Positions 34,542 to 42,890 of a stretch of 64,000 nt of DNA are shown here, one piece after another (within the stretch, counting starts at the first letter, position 1; the number at the start of each line of letters is the position of its first letter). The notes below the pieces were generated by a model, which worked only from the letters and a program-made list of their open reading frames with translations, had not been told where the DNA came from and made no database searches. The position numbers and the translations under genes were made by a program. This DNA is from Roseovarius sp. (lineage in GTDB: Bacteria; Pseudomonadota; Alphaproteobacteria; Rhodobacterales; Rhodobacteraceae), in contig NZ_JALUXE010000034.1 in the NCBI RefSeq assembly GCF_027019125.1, forward strand, positions 186,001 through 250,000, given 5' to 3'.

Positions 34542-35122
34542 TCTACCGCGCTCATGACCCAGCCAGGCAGGATAATCTCGTTGTTCACGTTCATCGCGTT
34601 GGTCGTGTCGCCCAGCAGACTGCCGTTCCATCGGGTGCTCAGAGGCTGTCCTGTACCGTAGTGTGTCATCGCCGCATACATCTCGCGCATCAACGCGATC
34701 GGGTTCTGGCCTCCTTCCACACCCCAGATGAACTGACATCCGATGCTGCGGATATCCTGCTCGCTGATGGCGAAAAGACCTGTCCCGGCATCTGACAGGA
34801 CAAGTTGGCTGAAGCTTTCATCGGCAAGACGGCCCACCATCATGATGGCGCGCGGTCCAGCTGCCGCGGTCGTATCGCCGGGAAAAGACGTTATGTCGAT
34901 CCAGAGTTCATCTCCATGCATCTCGGATTCGATTTCAACGCCACTGGACCATTCGGACGCAGACAGGTGAGATCCGATGCTATCTGCGGGTACCGACAAT
35001 GGCTGGAGATATTCCTGAGTGCTGGAAAACCTTGACCATTGCGCGCAATCCGTGGCGGCGGCGGGACCGGCCAAAGATGATACAGAGAGAGCCGCACAAA
35101 AAGCAGACCTGCAAAAATTCAT
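34538..35122 (-). CDS. Exported hypothetical protein coupled to the TagO-like gene
   Basis: 194 residues with signal peptide MNFCRSAFCAALSVSSLAGPAAA. The mature part begins TDCAQWSRFSSTQEYLQPL; two Cys (TDCAQW and IGCQFIW) could form a disulphide. A C-terminal helix includes ALMREMYAAMTHYG. No family recognised. Its end overlaps the TagO-like start by 4 nt, so the pair is translated together and may form a periplasmic complex; the pair together with the attC-like repeat could be one mobile cassette. Confidence 0.65.
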   Translation of the reverse strand: MNFCRSAFCAALSVSSLAGPAAATDCAQWSRFSSTQEYLQPLSVPADSIGSHLSASEWSSGVEIESEMHGDELWIDITSFPGDTTAAAGPRAIMMVGRLADESFSQLVLSDAGTGLFAISEQDIRSIGCQFIWGVEGGQNPIALMREMYAAMTHYGTGQPLSTRWNGSLLGDTTNAMNVNNEIILPGWVMSAVE

Positions 35123-35232
35123 GTGTCATCCTTGTTTTCAATCACCGGAAGTTTTCCCGATACATCCTCTGTGGGACAGGAAGACATCATTTTCATGGCG
35201 AGAACGCAGCAATCCTGTTCCGACATGCGCGA

Positions 35233-35775
35233 TCAGCCCACCCTCCGGATCGTCTTCTCACTGACCTTGAATAGCGCCGCGATCTCGGGGATCTGACGGT
35301 GCTCCTCGTCCCTCATCCGCTTCACCTCAGCCTTCTGGGCGGGTGAGAGGGCAGGGGGGCGGCCACCAACCCGGCCCCGTTTCCGGGCCGCCTCCAACCC
35401 CTCCTTGGTTCGCTCGACGATCCGCTCCCGCTCAAACTGGGCGATTGATGCGAAGACGTGAAACACCAGCCGGCCCGCGGGACTGGTTGTGTCGATTTCT
35501 TCCCCGAGGGACCGGAATCCGGCACCGCGAGCTTGGATCAGGTCGACGATTTCGAGAAGATCTTTCAGGCTCCGTGCCAGGCGGTCGTATTTCGTGACGA
35601 CGACCACGTCCCCGGACCGGAGCTCAGAAAGGAGCCGGTCCAGCTCGGGCCTGGTCCGGGCTGTTCCAGTGATCGTATCTGCGAAGATCCGTTCTGATCC
35701 CGCGGCAGCGAGGGCATCACGCTGACCGTCCAGGTTCTGATCCCGCGTCGAGACCCGCGCATATCCCAATATCAT
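35233..35775 (-). CDS. Serine recombinase (resolvase/invertase family)
   Basis: 180 residues from the ATG at 35775 (MILGYARVSTRDQ), with GGGAGG 9 nt upstream. The catalytic Ser is in YARVSTRDQNLDGQ. The conserved VVVTKYDRLARSLKDLLEIV carries the Arg residues, and FHVFASIAQFERERIVERTKEGLEAARKRGR carries the E helix. The C-terminal helix-turn-helix is SPAQKAEVKRMRDEEHRQIPEIAALFKVSEKTIRR. It is of Tn3-resolvase/Hin size. Such genes sit on plasmids, transposons and phages. An inverted repeat at its 5' end (35776-35824) may be its own recombination or control site. Confidence 0.92.
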   Translation of the reverse strand: MILGYARVSTRDQNLDGQRDALAAAGSERIFADTITGTARTRPELDRLLSELRSGDVVVVTKYDRLARSLKDLLEIVDLIQARGAGFRSLGEEIDTTSPAGRLVFHVFASIAQFERERIVERTKEGLEAARKRGRVGGRPPALSPAQKAEVKRMRDEEHRQIPEIAALFKVSEKTIRRVG

Positions 35776-35824
35776 GGACAAAAACCTCCCAAAACATGTT
35801 TGGTTTTGTCATGGGTTTTTGTCC
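35776..35824. repeat. Inverted repeat at the serine-recombinase start, res-like
   Basis: Arms ggacaaaaacc (35776-35786) and ggtttttgtcc (35814-35824), perfectly complementary, enclose a second imperfect repeat (ccaaaacatgtttgg). It touches the start codon of the recombinase gene, the usual place for res subsites or an autoregulatory operator. No partner copy was found in the window. Confidence 0.45.
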
Positions 35825-36476
35825 CGGTCAACCCGTTGAAAAGTGGTGGGGCAGGGAAGTGTGGTCAAAAACGACCCATTTCTTCCCCATGGCGGACATG
35901 CATGCACATGCCGTCGAGGATCTGCACTATCGGGTGAAGAGGAAGGAGGTCGCACAGGTTCCAGCAAGGCTGGGCATCCGAGAAAGTCGCTCATCATCGC
36001 CGAAAAGCGGCGCGCCGTGGGCCCTGATCACTCCCGGAAGCGATGACATCCGTTCGAACGGACGCGACTGCCTGCATCCTTGACGCGTTTACATGATGTC
36101 TGCCGCAGAAGGCCGGCCATGGCGGACTTCGAATTCCCGGCCACCGACGGGAACACGTGACGGGCGCGGTGGTGCTCGATCAGGTACCAAGAATGCGCTT
36201 CGGGACGCATCAATGGAACATGTGAACTCCAGCGCGACAAATGTCGCGCTGGAGAGCTTTGATATGCTCGCTGATCCGCGCCCCAGCGTCACGAGTCCTC
36301 GTGAAGAGCACAGGCATGCGCATCCACGTCCCGCTCAACGGTGCATCGCCCATGAGCAATGAAACTCGGATGCAAAGCGGCCAAACCCTTGCTTTTAAGG
36401 ACTCTGTGCCGAGGGCGAAAAATCTTCTTCCGCGGAGAAGACACTCATCCCAGTTCCTTTTCGAAAGGAACGAAAT
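35825..36476. other. Non-coding gap between serine recombinase and the tyrosine-recombinase genes
   Basis: About 650 bases with no gene I would support. The short open frames lack ribosome sites and resemble nothing. The notable content is a 28-bp near-perfect palindrome at 36227-36254 and, at the right end, the ribosome site TCGAAAGGAACG of the next gene. Confidence 0.5.
36227..36254. repeat. Perfect 13-bp inverted repeat with 2-nt loop
   Basis: ctccagcgcgaca (36227-36239), aa, tgtcgcgctggag (36242-36254). Too tight a loop for a good terminator and no T-run follows, so it is better read as a dimer-binding or recombination site. It lies about 220 bp upstream of the recombinase gene set. Confidence 0.6.
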
Positions 36477-37031
36477 ATGCCGCAAATATCATCCCCCGAG
36501 GCCGCCAAGCCCGCGATAATCACCCCATCTTCCCACGCGACGAACGGTGAGTTCGAGAAATTCTTCGGCGGCTGCGGAGACGACACCCGCCGCAAGATCT
36601 TTCATCACCTCGGGCTTCCCAAACGCGCGAAGCGGCCGTGGGGAGAGTTCTGGAACGCTGTTGGTCTCGATCCTGATCAGCCCGAAACTCTCTGGGAAGA
36701 CCTCACACATGGAAGCGATGGCAAGAAATCGCTCTGGAATGCCGCTCGGGTCGCCGAAGAAGTCGGGCTCACGGCAGCTACGGTGAACGGCTACTGCCAC
36801 AAGAACAGATTTCCGAACGGCTTCCCCAGCCCGTTGATCGACCTGAGCCCGAAAACGCGTCTCTGGCTCCCGCTTGAGGTGCAGGCCTATAACCGCCCGT
36901 CTCTCTACAAGGACCGGGCAGCCATGATCCGGTGGAAGCCAAAACGTCAGGCCGCGGCCAAGAAGGCCGAGCGCATCCCCTACACCGGCACAATACAACC
37001 GCTTCCGCCTCGATCCGCAGATGCGGGATGA
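36477..37031 (+). CDS. Putative DNA-binding accessory protein of a recombinase set
   Basis: 184 residues; ATG with GAAAGGAACG upstream. No named family recognised. The middle part (SLWNAARVAEEVGLTAATVNGYCHKNRFPNGFPSPLIDLSPKTRLWLPLEVQAYNRP) reads like a helix-turn-helix of the excisionase/AlpA kind: a short helix pair, a turn, then a beta-wing with RFPNGFPSP and LWLPLEV. A basic tail follows. Its place just upstream of two tyrosine recombinases suggests a directionality or control factor. A hairpin (37061-37092) separates it from the next gene. Confidence 0.55.
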   Translation: MPQISSPEAAKPAIITPSSHATNGEFEKFFGGCGDDTRRKIFHHLGLPKRAKRPWGEFWNAVGLDPDQPETLWEDLTHGSDGKKSLWNAARVAEEVGLTAATVNGYCHKNRFPNGFPSPLIDLSPKTRLWLPLEVQAYNRPSLYKDRAAMIRWKPKRQAAAKKAERIPYTGTIQPLPPRSADAG

Positions 37032-37060
37032 CGCCTGTTTCCCTCCTCCGGCAAAGAACG

Positions 37061-37099
37061 GGATCCGCATTCCGCAAGGGAAACGCGGATCCTGTTTCT
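37061..37099 (+). terminator. Terminator- or attenuator-like hairpin
   Basis: ggatccgc (37061-37068) pairs with gcggatcc (37085-37092), followed by tgtttct. It lies between the accessory gene and the first tyrosine recombinase and may reduce expression of the recombinases. Confidence 0.45.
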
Positions 37100-37155
37100 G
37101 CCTGAGCGGAAACGGCCAACCTTCTGCACAGAAGACAACACAGAAAGGCTCTTTC

Positions 37156-38961
37156 ATGCTGCAAACTCTCGACCAGATGGCCCTTGCCAAGGCCACACCC
37201 GCCCCTCACCGCACCTGGGCGGCAATCCCGGAATTTCTCGACGGCAAGGTCGCTGCCGGCGCTTCAAAAAGCTCCGCCGCCAAGATCCGGAGCGCTGTCA
37301 ACGGCCTGCTGAAAGCCAAGGGGATCACGGCGGAGAATGCGCCTATGAAGCTCGAATGGTTCGACCGGATGTTCCCCGTTGATGGCTGGGATCCGACAAT
37401 CATGCCGTTCGAGCAGGCGACCTACCAGGACTATCGCAACCGTGTCCGCCCTCTGCTCGAGGAGATGCTCGGCGTACGACAGGAGAATAGGGTCATCCGC
37501 GCGGTGGTCGACGGCTGGGACGAAGCCGCCGCCGAGTTCGAGCGTCTCGACACGATCGTTGGACGCAACAGCCAACGGAAGATCATCCCCATCCGGAGCA
37601 CTCTGACGATGGCGGCGCGCCGCGCTGGCCTGGCGCCTGGTGACCTCGACCAGTCGGCGCTCATGGATCTGCATGACGACGCGAAAAAAAGCGAACGGAC
37701 CAGCCTGACGAACGCGTCCCGGATGATTTCCGAAGGCCAGAAAGCGTCGACGGCGATCGCCCGCCTGTTTCCGCATCCGATCCGGCCCATCGAGGCCGAC
37801 GGGGCATTTCGCTACAACGTCCCGGCACACTTCGCAACTGAAGTGGAGGAGTTCGTCGAGCGGGCCGCGAAGGTAAGGTATATCCGTGCCAGGAAAGTTC
37901 ATAAATACGTCAAGGAACGCACTCGCCCAGGTATCAAGACCACCCTGCATGCAGTCATCGACGGCCTGATCGCGACCGGGCATCTCGACCCGCGCGCCAA
38001 CAGCTTTGCCTTGGTGCTCGAGGATCCGGCAGCCCTCGAGGATTTTCTCGGCCACATCGTGGACCGCATCGGAGAGGACGGGATCACCGCGCGGCATGCC
38101 ACCACTCTGGTCGGCCGCCTTCCCACGATTCTCGACCGGAACGGCATTGAAAGCCGCGGGCTGCGGGAATTGATCAAGGAGGTGGAGGAGCTCGGGCATC
38201 ACTCCGATAAGGCAGGCATGCCCGATAAGACGAAGCGGCTGTGCCGGGCCCTCATCGAGAAGCGGAAATTCAGGAACGATTTCCTGCTCGCCCATGCCCG
38301 GCCGCGGTGGATTGCCCAGGCCCTGCTGGATGCCGCAGCCCGGGAAGGGCGCACGTTGACCCGGGGAGAGCGGCTTCAGGTCATCCGCCACGGCACTGTC
38401 GCGCTCTTCTGCGCAATCGAGATCGGGGGCGCGCCGGTGCGCGTCGAGAACGTGCTCGAAATGCCGTTCGGCGGAGACAATGCCTGGATGTGGTTGGTCG
38501 GAAAGGACGTTCGCGTCGTCATTCCCGGAAATTTCGTCAAGAATGGCAAGGATATCCGGTTCGAAATGCAGCCCGGGCCGCACCGGTTCGCCGAAACGGT
38601 GCGCTGGTATATCGACACCATCCGCCCACTGATTCTCACCGATCCGGATACGGGCAAGACCGCCTCCAGCCCGTGGCTGGTGCCTATGCTGAGCGCACCT
38701 CACCGGCCGTGCCCTTACGAGACGTTCCACGGCTGGTTTGTCCGCATCATGCGCGACGTCGCGGGCGTCCCCTGCACGCCTCACAATTACCGGCATGGGC
38801 AGGCCTCGCTGCTCTACCACCGTTACCCGGAGCGCATCGGGTGGATCGCGGTGCGCCTGGGCGACACTCAGGACACGGTGATCCGGCACTACGCCTGGGT
38901 TCACGCGGAGAAGGCCATGGCCGAAGGCCAGCGGCTCATCTCCGAAATGATCGAAACATAG
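37156..38961 (+). CDS. Large tyrosine recombinase, catalytic residues present
   Basis: 601 residues from the ATG at 37156 (MLQTLDQMALAKA), with AGAAAGG upstream. The last 200 residues carry a tyrosine-recombinase catalytic domain: box I Arg in IGGAPVRVENVLEMPF, box II HNYRHG, then LGDTQDTVIRHYAWV with the nucleophile Tyr. The N-terminal 400 residues are far longer than in phage integrases and are mainly helical DNA-binding regions (SSAAKIRSAVNGLL, LTMAARRAGLAPGDL). It lies 11 nt before a second recombinase-like gene. It probably belongs to a transposon-like element with several recombinases; its ends were not found. Confidence 0.78.
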   Translation: MLQTLDQMALAKATPAPHRTWAAIPEFLDGKVAAGASKSSAAKIRSAVNGLLKAKGITAENAPMKLEWFDRMFPVDGWDPTIMPFEQATYQDYRNRVRPLLEEMLGVRQENRVIRAVVDGWDEAAAEFERLDTIVGRNSQRKIIPIRSTLTMAARRAGLAPGDLDQSALMDLHDDAKKSERTSLTNASRMISEGQKASTAIARLFPHPIRPIEADGAFRYNVPAHFATEVEEFVERAAKVRYIRARKVHKYVKERTRPGIKTTLHAVIDGLIATGHLDPRANSFALVLEDPAALEDFLGHIVDRIGEDGITARHATTLVGRLPTILDRNGIESRGLRELIKEVEELGHHSDKAGMPDKTKRLCRALIEKRKFRNDFLLAHARPRWIAQALLDAAAREGRTLTRGERLQVIRHGTVALFCAIEIGGAPVRVENVLEMPFGGDNAWMWLVGKDVRVVIPGNFVKNGKDIRFEMQPGPHRFAETVRWYIDTIRPLILTDPDTGKTASSPWLVPMLSAPHRPCPYETFHGWFVRIMRDVAGVPCTPHNYRHGQASLLYHRYPERIGWIAVRLGDTQDTVIRHYAWVHAEKAMAEGQRLISEMIET

Positions 38962-38972
38962 GAGTTCGGAAC

Positions 38973-40718
38973 ATGAAAAAGGATCTGAGGGACAGGGAGG
39001 CGCTGAAAGGCGCCCCCGAGCTTGCCGACGTGGCGGACTCTGCCGCCTTCCCGTCGGTCAAGGTGGAGGACCTGAGAAAGCTCGCGGAGCTCGTTCGGGA
39101 TTATTCCGGGGGCTCTCTGGCCGGTATTTCGCTCGAGAGTGCGACCGCATTCGGGGGGACCAGCCGTCACCGGTTTCAATGCGCGCAGCGCGCGTTGCGC
39201 GCCCTCGTAGGCATGGATCATCCGGCGACGAACACGGTGTCTGCAGCCCTCCGGAACCACGGAGCGGCGAACCGCAAAGGGTCGCGGCACCGGGATGACC
39301 GGACACGGGAAGCCATTCTGCACGAGGCGCGCTGGACGCCCTTCCGCGAGATCGACGCCACCCGGACCATGCCCCTGGATGAGTTGCGCGCGCTCGACCG
39401 GTTCCTCGCGTTCTGCGAGACGAATGGCCGTGGCACCGAGACCGAGGATTTCCTCGCCTTCGTCTCTGATCGGGAGTCCTCGATGCTGCTGCGTACGCTC
39501 CGCGGGGGGCTGGAAAAACTCCTCACCCCCGCGCACCCCGCCGTTATGGCCGTGGAACACGCGCGCGGCCTGAAAGAGGCGGATCGCTACCGGCGCCGAA
39601 AACCGGAACAGACCGAAGATGACGAGCAACGTCCTCTCGAGGTCTCGGTTCCGCGCGACCAGTTGCCGGCCGATTGGCTGCGAGTTCTCGATGCCCTGCT
39701 GGCCGGCAAGCGTTATCGCGGCAAAAAGTTGGCGCCTAAAACGGTGAAAGGCATGACCGGTGCCGCGTGCCAACTCGTTCGAACTGCCCGTGACAACGGT
39801 TTGCCGGACGAACTCAGCCTCGACACGATCAGTGCCTACGACAAGGCGCTGGAAGCGCGGGGTGTCCGGGCCAGCAGCCGTGGCATTCTTTTCGCGTCCC
39901 TTCGCACGTTTGCGAAGCGTTTGGGACATAGGGACGAGCTTCTGGCCGATCTCCAGGACCTCGTTGGCCATTACGAGGGCGAAGCGAAAGGCGACATGAA
40001 GGTCAAGGAAGCCCGGCTCGCCGACCTTCCGGACCTCCAGGCGATCTTCGACTTGGCCAACAAGCTTCTCGATCAGGCGCCGAACACCATGGACCGCCGA
40101 AGTCGCACCACGCTCTATGTCGATGCCGCTGCCCTGCCCTTCCTCTCGCTGATCCCGCTGCGCAACCACGATACCTGTCTCCTGTGGGGGCAGCACATCC
40201 TCTACATCGGTGACGACGACCCGGCGGATTGGGGATTGGAAGACCGCGACGAGCCGTTGTCTTATTATCTCGATCTGCGCACATCGAAGACGGACAGCGA
40301 CCTGTCCGGCCCACTGTCCCCGATCCTCACACCGTTTCTGGAGGCCTTGATCCTGCGCGGCCAGGACGAGCGGATGTTGCCGGATCTTCGGGACGCGATC
40401 ATGAAGGCTCGGGCCCCTGTCTTTCCCAAGAGCAATGGCGTGGCGCGCAACGTGCACAGCCTGTCCGAGCGGTGGCGCAAACATCTGGGGACCGGGTCCA
40501 TCATCAGCCGCACCCGCATCCACACGCTTCTGGGGGCGCTCGGAGAGCACGGCACGCGCGCCGCTCTGGCGCTCTGCGCGCAGAGGTCGCCCCGGACCGC
40601 GAAATGGTACCAGGCGGAGAGCCTCGCGGGACGGCACATGCTCGAAAGCCAGGACATGATCGCCGGGCTGATCGAGATAGAGGCGGAAGAGGCGGACCTC
40701 CTCGCGGACCTTGTCTGA
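38973..40718 (+). CDS. Second large tyrosine recombinase-like protein, catalytically degenerate
   Basis: 581 residues from the ATG at 38973, with TAGGAG upstream. The longer open frame to 38241 is only a shadow over the first recombinase. The layout matches a tyrosine recombinase: an N-terminal SAM-like region (QLPADWLRVLDALLAGKRYRGKKLAPKTVKGM), box I IPLRNHDTCLLW, box II RIHTLLGALGEHG and a terminal TAKWYQAESL with a Tyr. In box II the usual second Arg of HxxR is Leu (HTLL), so it may not cut DNA alone. I infer an accessory subunit working with the upstream recombinase. Confidence 0.7.
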   Translation: MKKDLRDREALKGAPELADVADSAAFPSVKVEDLRKLAELVRDYSGGSLAGISLESATAFGGTSRHRFQCAQRALRALVGMDHPATNTVSAALRNHGAANRKGSRHRDDRTREAILHEARWTPFREIDATRTMPLDELRALDRFLAFCETNGRGTETEDFLAFVSDRESSMLLRTLRGGLEKLLTPAHPAVMAVEHARGLKEADRYRRRKPEQTEDDEQRPLEVSVPRDQLPADWLRVLDALLAGKRYRGKKLAPKTVKGMTGAACQLVRTARDNGLPDELSLDTISAYDKALEARGVRASSRGILFASLRTFAKRLGHRDELLADLQDLVGHYEGEAKGDMKVKEARLADLPDLQAIFDLANKLLDQAPNTMDRRSRTTLYVDAAALPFLSLIPLRNHDTCLLWGQHILYIGDDDPADWGLEDRDEPLSYYLDLRTSKTDSDLSGPLSPILTPFLEALILRGQDERMLPDLRDAIMKARAPVFPKSNGVARNVHSLSERWRKHLGTGSIISRTRIHTLLGALGEHGTRAALALCAQRSPRTAKWYQAESLAGRHMLESQDMIAGLIEIEAEEADLLADLV

Positions 40719-41036
40719 CATTGACCTTCTGGGTTTTCGTCGTGCCTGGCCGGAAAGATCAAAAGCATAGGTCGAATAGGCTATAATGCCTGACTCAACC
40801 GTCATTCAGCGCGCCCCTCTTGGTGAGGCGCGCTGAACGACGTTTGGGTCCCCAAAAAACCTCAAAGATGTTTGGTGTTGAACACGGTCCCCGTGGAGGC
40901 TGGACCCGAAGATGCCGCCCACACAGTCGTAGTGAACAAAGGAGAGGACGAGAAAGACAGACCGACAAAGGCACGTAGCAGGGATTTCTGACGCGACCCA
41001 ATTCCGGGCCCGCGAACTACCAGAGAGTGACTCCCG
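40719..41036. other. Intergenic region after the recombinase set, with hairpin
   Basis: 318 bases without a gene. The stem ttcagcgcgcc (40805-40815) with ggcgcgctgaa (40827-40837) could end the recombinase transcript, though no T-run follows. It may equally be one end of the mobile element. Confidence 0.45.
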
Positions 41037-41438
41037 ATGAGACATGAATCGAATATCAATTCCTTGCTGCGAAATACTGAGATCGCTTGTGAGTTCGAAC
41101 GCTGGCTTCGCGAAGGCGGCGACACGCTCGTCGACGCGGCCGAGTTGCTTGGCGGGTCCGCCTGGTCCAGGCGCGCCATCGCCGTCGTCGACTGCGCACG
41201 CAACGCAGGGGATCTACATGCCCGCCGGCGCGATCTCGCCCTATTGGCGAGGCTTTTGCGTCTCGAATTCGCAGACGAGCCCTGGCGACCGGAGGCGATC
41301 CGCTTCGCCGCTCTCCACCCCGACGACCCCCGAGCAGAAGCGGCGATGTACTGCGCCGATGCTGTGTCGCGTGGCTCGCGGGCGCTTGAAGCGCTTCGGC
41401 TGGCCGGGCTACCTGCACATGGGGAGGAGCGGCAATGA
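41037..41438 (+). CDS. Hypothetical protein (first of a coupled pair)
   Basis: 133 residues, soluble, Ala- and Arg-rich and helical (EFERWLREGGDTLVDAAELLGGSAWSRRAIAVVDCARNAGDLHARRRDLALLARLL). No family recognised. Codon use fits the genome; the stop overlaps the next ATG by 4 nt and the pair ends in a terminator, so it is likely a true gene of plasmid or phage origin. Confidence 0.55.
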   Translation: MRHESNINSLLRNTEIACEFERWLREGGDTLVDAAELLGGSAWSRRAIAVVDCARNAGDLHARRRDLALLARLLRLEFADEPWRPEAIRFAALHPDDPRAEAAMYCADAVSRGSRALEALRLAGLPAHGEERQ

Positions 41439-41809
41439 GGGCGACTGCAAACACTCCCGACCCTACAACGGCGCGACTGCAAGCGGATCTGGCAGCCCAA
41501 TGGTTGGCCCTGATCGGATTCAGCGCGTATCCAGGCGCGCCGAGTTTCGGACCCGGCATGTGTCACTACAGCGCCATCCTCGACCCGGATGGGAGCGACG
41601 AGGCGCGGCTGGAATCGTGCAGAGCGATGCTGGCCTGCGTCCGTCGTAAGATCACGATCGAGGAGTATGCCGGTCACGCGCAGTACATCCGCGACCGCCC
41701 AGTCGATCCCTACGGCAAACACTGGCGCGTCACGCGACATGGTGCGGAGCTCTGGATGATTGCGCATCTTCTCGACATGGCGATTGCCGGCTTGAAAGCG
41801 GAAACGTGA
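41435..41809 (+). CDS. Hypothetical protein (second of a coupled pair)
   Basis: 124 residues, soluble. Features visible are a helical start (TTARLQADLAAQWLALIGF), GPGMCHYSAILDPDG and a helical end (GAELWMIAHLLDMAIAGLKAET). No family recognised. It is translated together with the gene before it through a 4-nt overlap. Confidence 0.55.
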   Translation: MRATANTPDPTTARLQADLAAQWLALIGFSAYPGAPSFGPGMCHYSAILDPDGSDEARLESCRAMLACVRRKITIEEYAGHAQYIRDRPVDPYGKHWRVTRHGAELWMIAHLLDMAIAGLKAET

Positions 41810-41815
41810 GGACAG

Positions 41816-41849
41816 CCGGGGCCGCCGTTATGGCAGCCCCGGTTCTTTG
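41816..41849 (+). terminator. Rho-independent terminator
   Basis: ccggggccgcc (41816-41826) pairs with ggcagccccgg (41832-41842) with one wobble pair, followed by ttcttt. It lies 6 nt after the stop of the coupled pair. Confidence 0.75.
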
Positions 41850-42193
41850 CGTTCAGGCATCCGGTTTGCAACTCTGTCCGAGAACGAAAAATATGAGAGA
41901 GGTTCGGCGCAAATCGCGCCATGTCGGTCCCGCTATTCCCGACATCCGGACGCTGTCCGGGGTTTCCAGGCCCTTTCCCGGCCTGAGCGCCTCGGACAGC
42001 AACACCCTCGAAGAGTGTGCGTTACACTCTCGCCGGATGTCCCTGTCCAAACCCGATTTCAGAAGGTTTCCCCGACTTCTCGGGTGATTTTAGGTTTGAG
42101 GGTTAGCCCATTTTTGTCCGCGAGCATGCGTTCATCCTGCATAACCAGTAGCGTCATGACCTCATCGTCATAGATGCGCATGCTTGTCGGGCT
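41850..42193. other. Intergenic stretch, nothing recognised
   Basis: About 340 bases. I see a short hairpin (agagtgt/acactct at 42012-42030) and no convincing gene. Confidence 0.5.
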
Positions 42194-42469
42194 TCAAAGA
42201 ATGAGCGCGATCGAGACGGTAAAGAATGCGACCATGACGAAGAACCCGATCACCATCGTGGTGAGTTCTCCCAGTGCGCCGTCTCCCGCAACGACAGCGA
42301 ACACGATCATTAGGAGAACAGAGACCACTATCGCCGCGATGAAAGCATCCCTGAAGCCAACGCCAGCGGAAACGCCGACCGCGAGACCGAACACCCCTGA
42401 CAACACCCATGGGCCGACCCGCGCCGCGTCGAATTGCTCTCCGGTATCGCTTGGTATCTTCACGAGCAT
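42194..42469 (-). CDS. Small three-helix membrane protein
   Basis: 91 residues. Three hydrophobic segments are visible: WVLSGVFGLAVGVSAGVGF, AFIAAIVVSVLLMIVFAVVAG and TTMVIGFFVMVAFFTVSIALIL. A short polar N-terminus (MLVKIPSDTGEQFDAARVG) precedes them. No family recognised. It is divergent from the restriction-modification operon and may be unrelated, or could be a defence-linked membrane effector; that is only a thought from position. Confidence 0.55.
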   Translation of the reverse strand: MLVKIPSDTGEQFDAARVGPWVLSGVFGLAVGVSAGVGFRDAFIAAIVVSVLLMIVFAVVAGDGALGELTTMVIGFFVMVAFFTVSIALIL

Positions 42470-42550
42470 ACCTGCATCTCAAGCACACTCTTGAAGCTAT
42501 CGCGAACGCGGCACCGGGCAGACTTTCTTGCAAAAAAACAAAATAAGGGC

Positions 42551-42578
42551 TTGAAAATGGTTTCAAAGAGTGTAGATA
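42551..42578 (+). promoter_or_regulatory. Promoter with overlapping operator, restriction-modification operon
   Basis: TTGAAA (42551-42556) and TAGATA (42573-42578) are spaced by 16 nt. The -35 box is half of a perfect inverted repeat, ttgaaa-atgg-tttcaa (42551-42566), so a dimeric repressor bound there would block it. It lies 25 nt before the first gene of the operon. Confidence 0.55.
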
Positions 42579-42602
42579 TATTTCAGCAGGAAGGGGAAGC
42601 AC

Positions 42603-42875
42603 ATGCAAAAAACAACACACATGGACACCCGCATGAACCAACGTGGCATCAACAAGGAACTGATCAACCTGGCGCTGGAGTATGGCGAACCCAAGGGAGA
42701 CAAGACCGTCCTCGGGCGCAAGGAGTGCCACGAGGCCATGCAGCAGCTGCGCGGCGAACTGAAGGCCCTCGAACGGGCAATGAGCAAGGGCGGGATCACC
42801 GTTGTCTCCAAGGGCGAGGCCCTCATCACCACCTACCGCACCGACAGTTTTTCGTCGGCCGCTGCAAGAAAATAA
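42603..42875 (+). CDS. DUF4258-like small protein, first gene of the restriction-modification operon
   Basis: 90 residues; ATG with AGGAAGGGG upstream. The core MNQRGINKELINLALEYGEPK ... SKGEALITTYRTDSF matches the DUF4258 pattern, in which a short RNase-like beta sheet ends in a VITVYR-type strand. Such proteins are often found next to antitoxin or R-M genes and may act on RNA; no activity can be assigned. It lies 15 nt before the methylase-specificity fusion. Confidence 0.65.
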   Translation: MQKTTHMDTRMNQRGINKELINLALEYGEPKGDKTVLGRKECHEAMQQLRGELKALERAMSKGGITVVSKGEALITTYRTDSFSSAAARK

Positions 42876-42890
42876 GGGTGTGAAACAAAA

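Noticed and set aside
38241..38972. Long open frame upstream of and in phase with the second tyrosine recombinase
   Set aside because: It overlaps the catalytic half of the first recombinase in another phase, has Arg/Pro/His-rich composition typical of an out-of-frame GC-rich read, and a proper ribosome site and ATG exist at 38973.
40862..41767. 301-codon minus-strand frame
   Set aside because: It lies opposite two coupled plus-strand genes with ribosome sites and a terminator, and its composition (Ser/Arg-rich) is that of a shadow.
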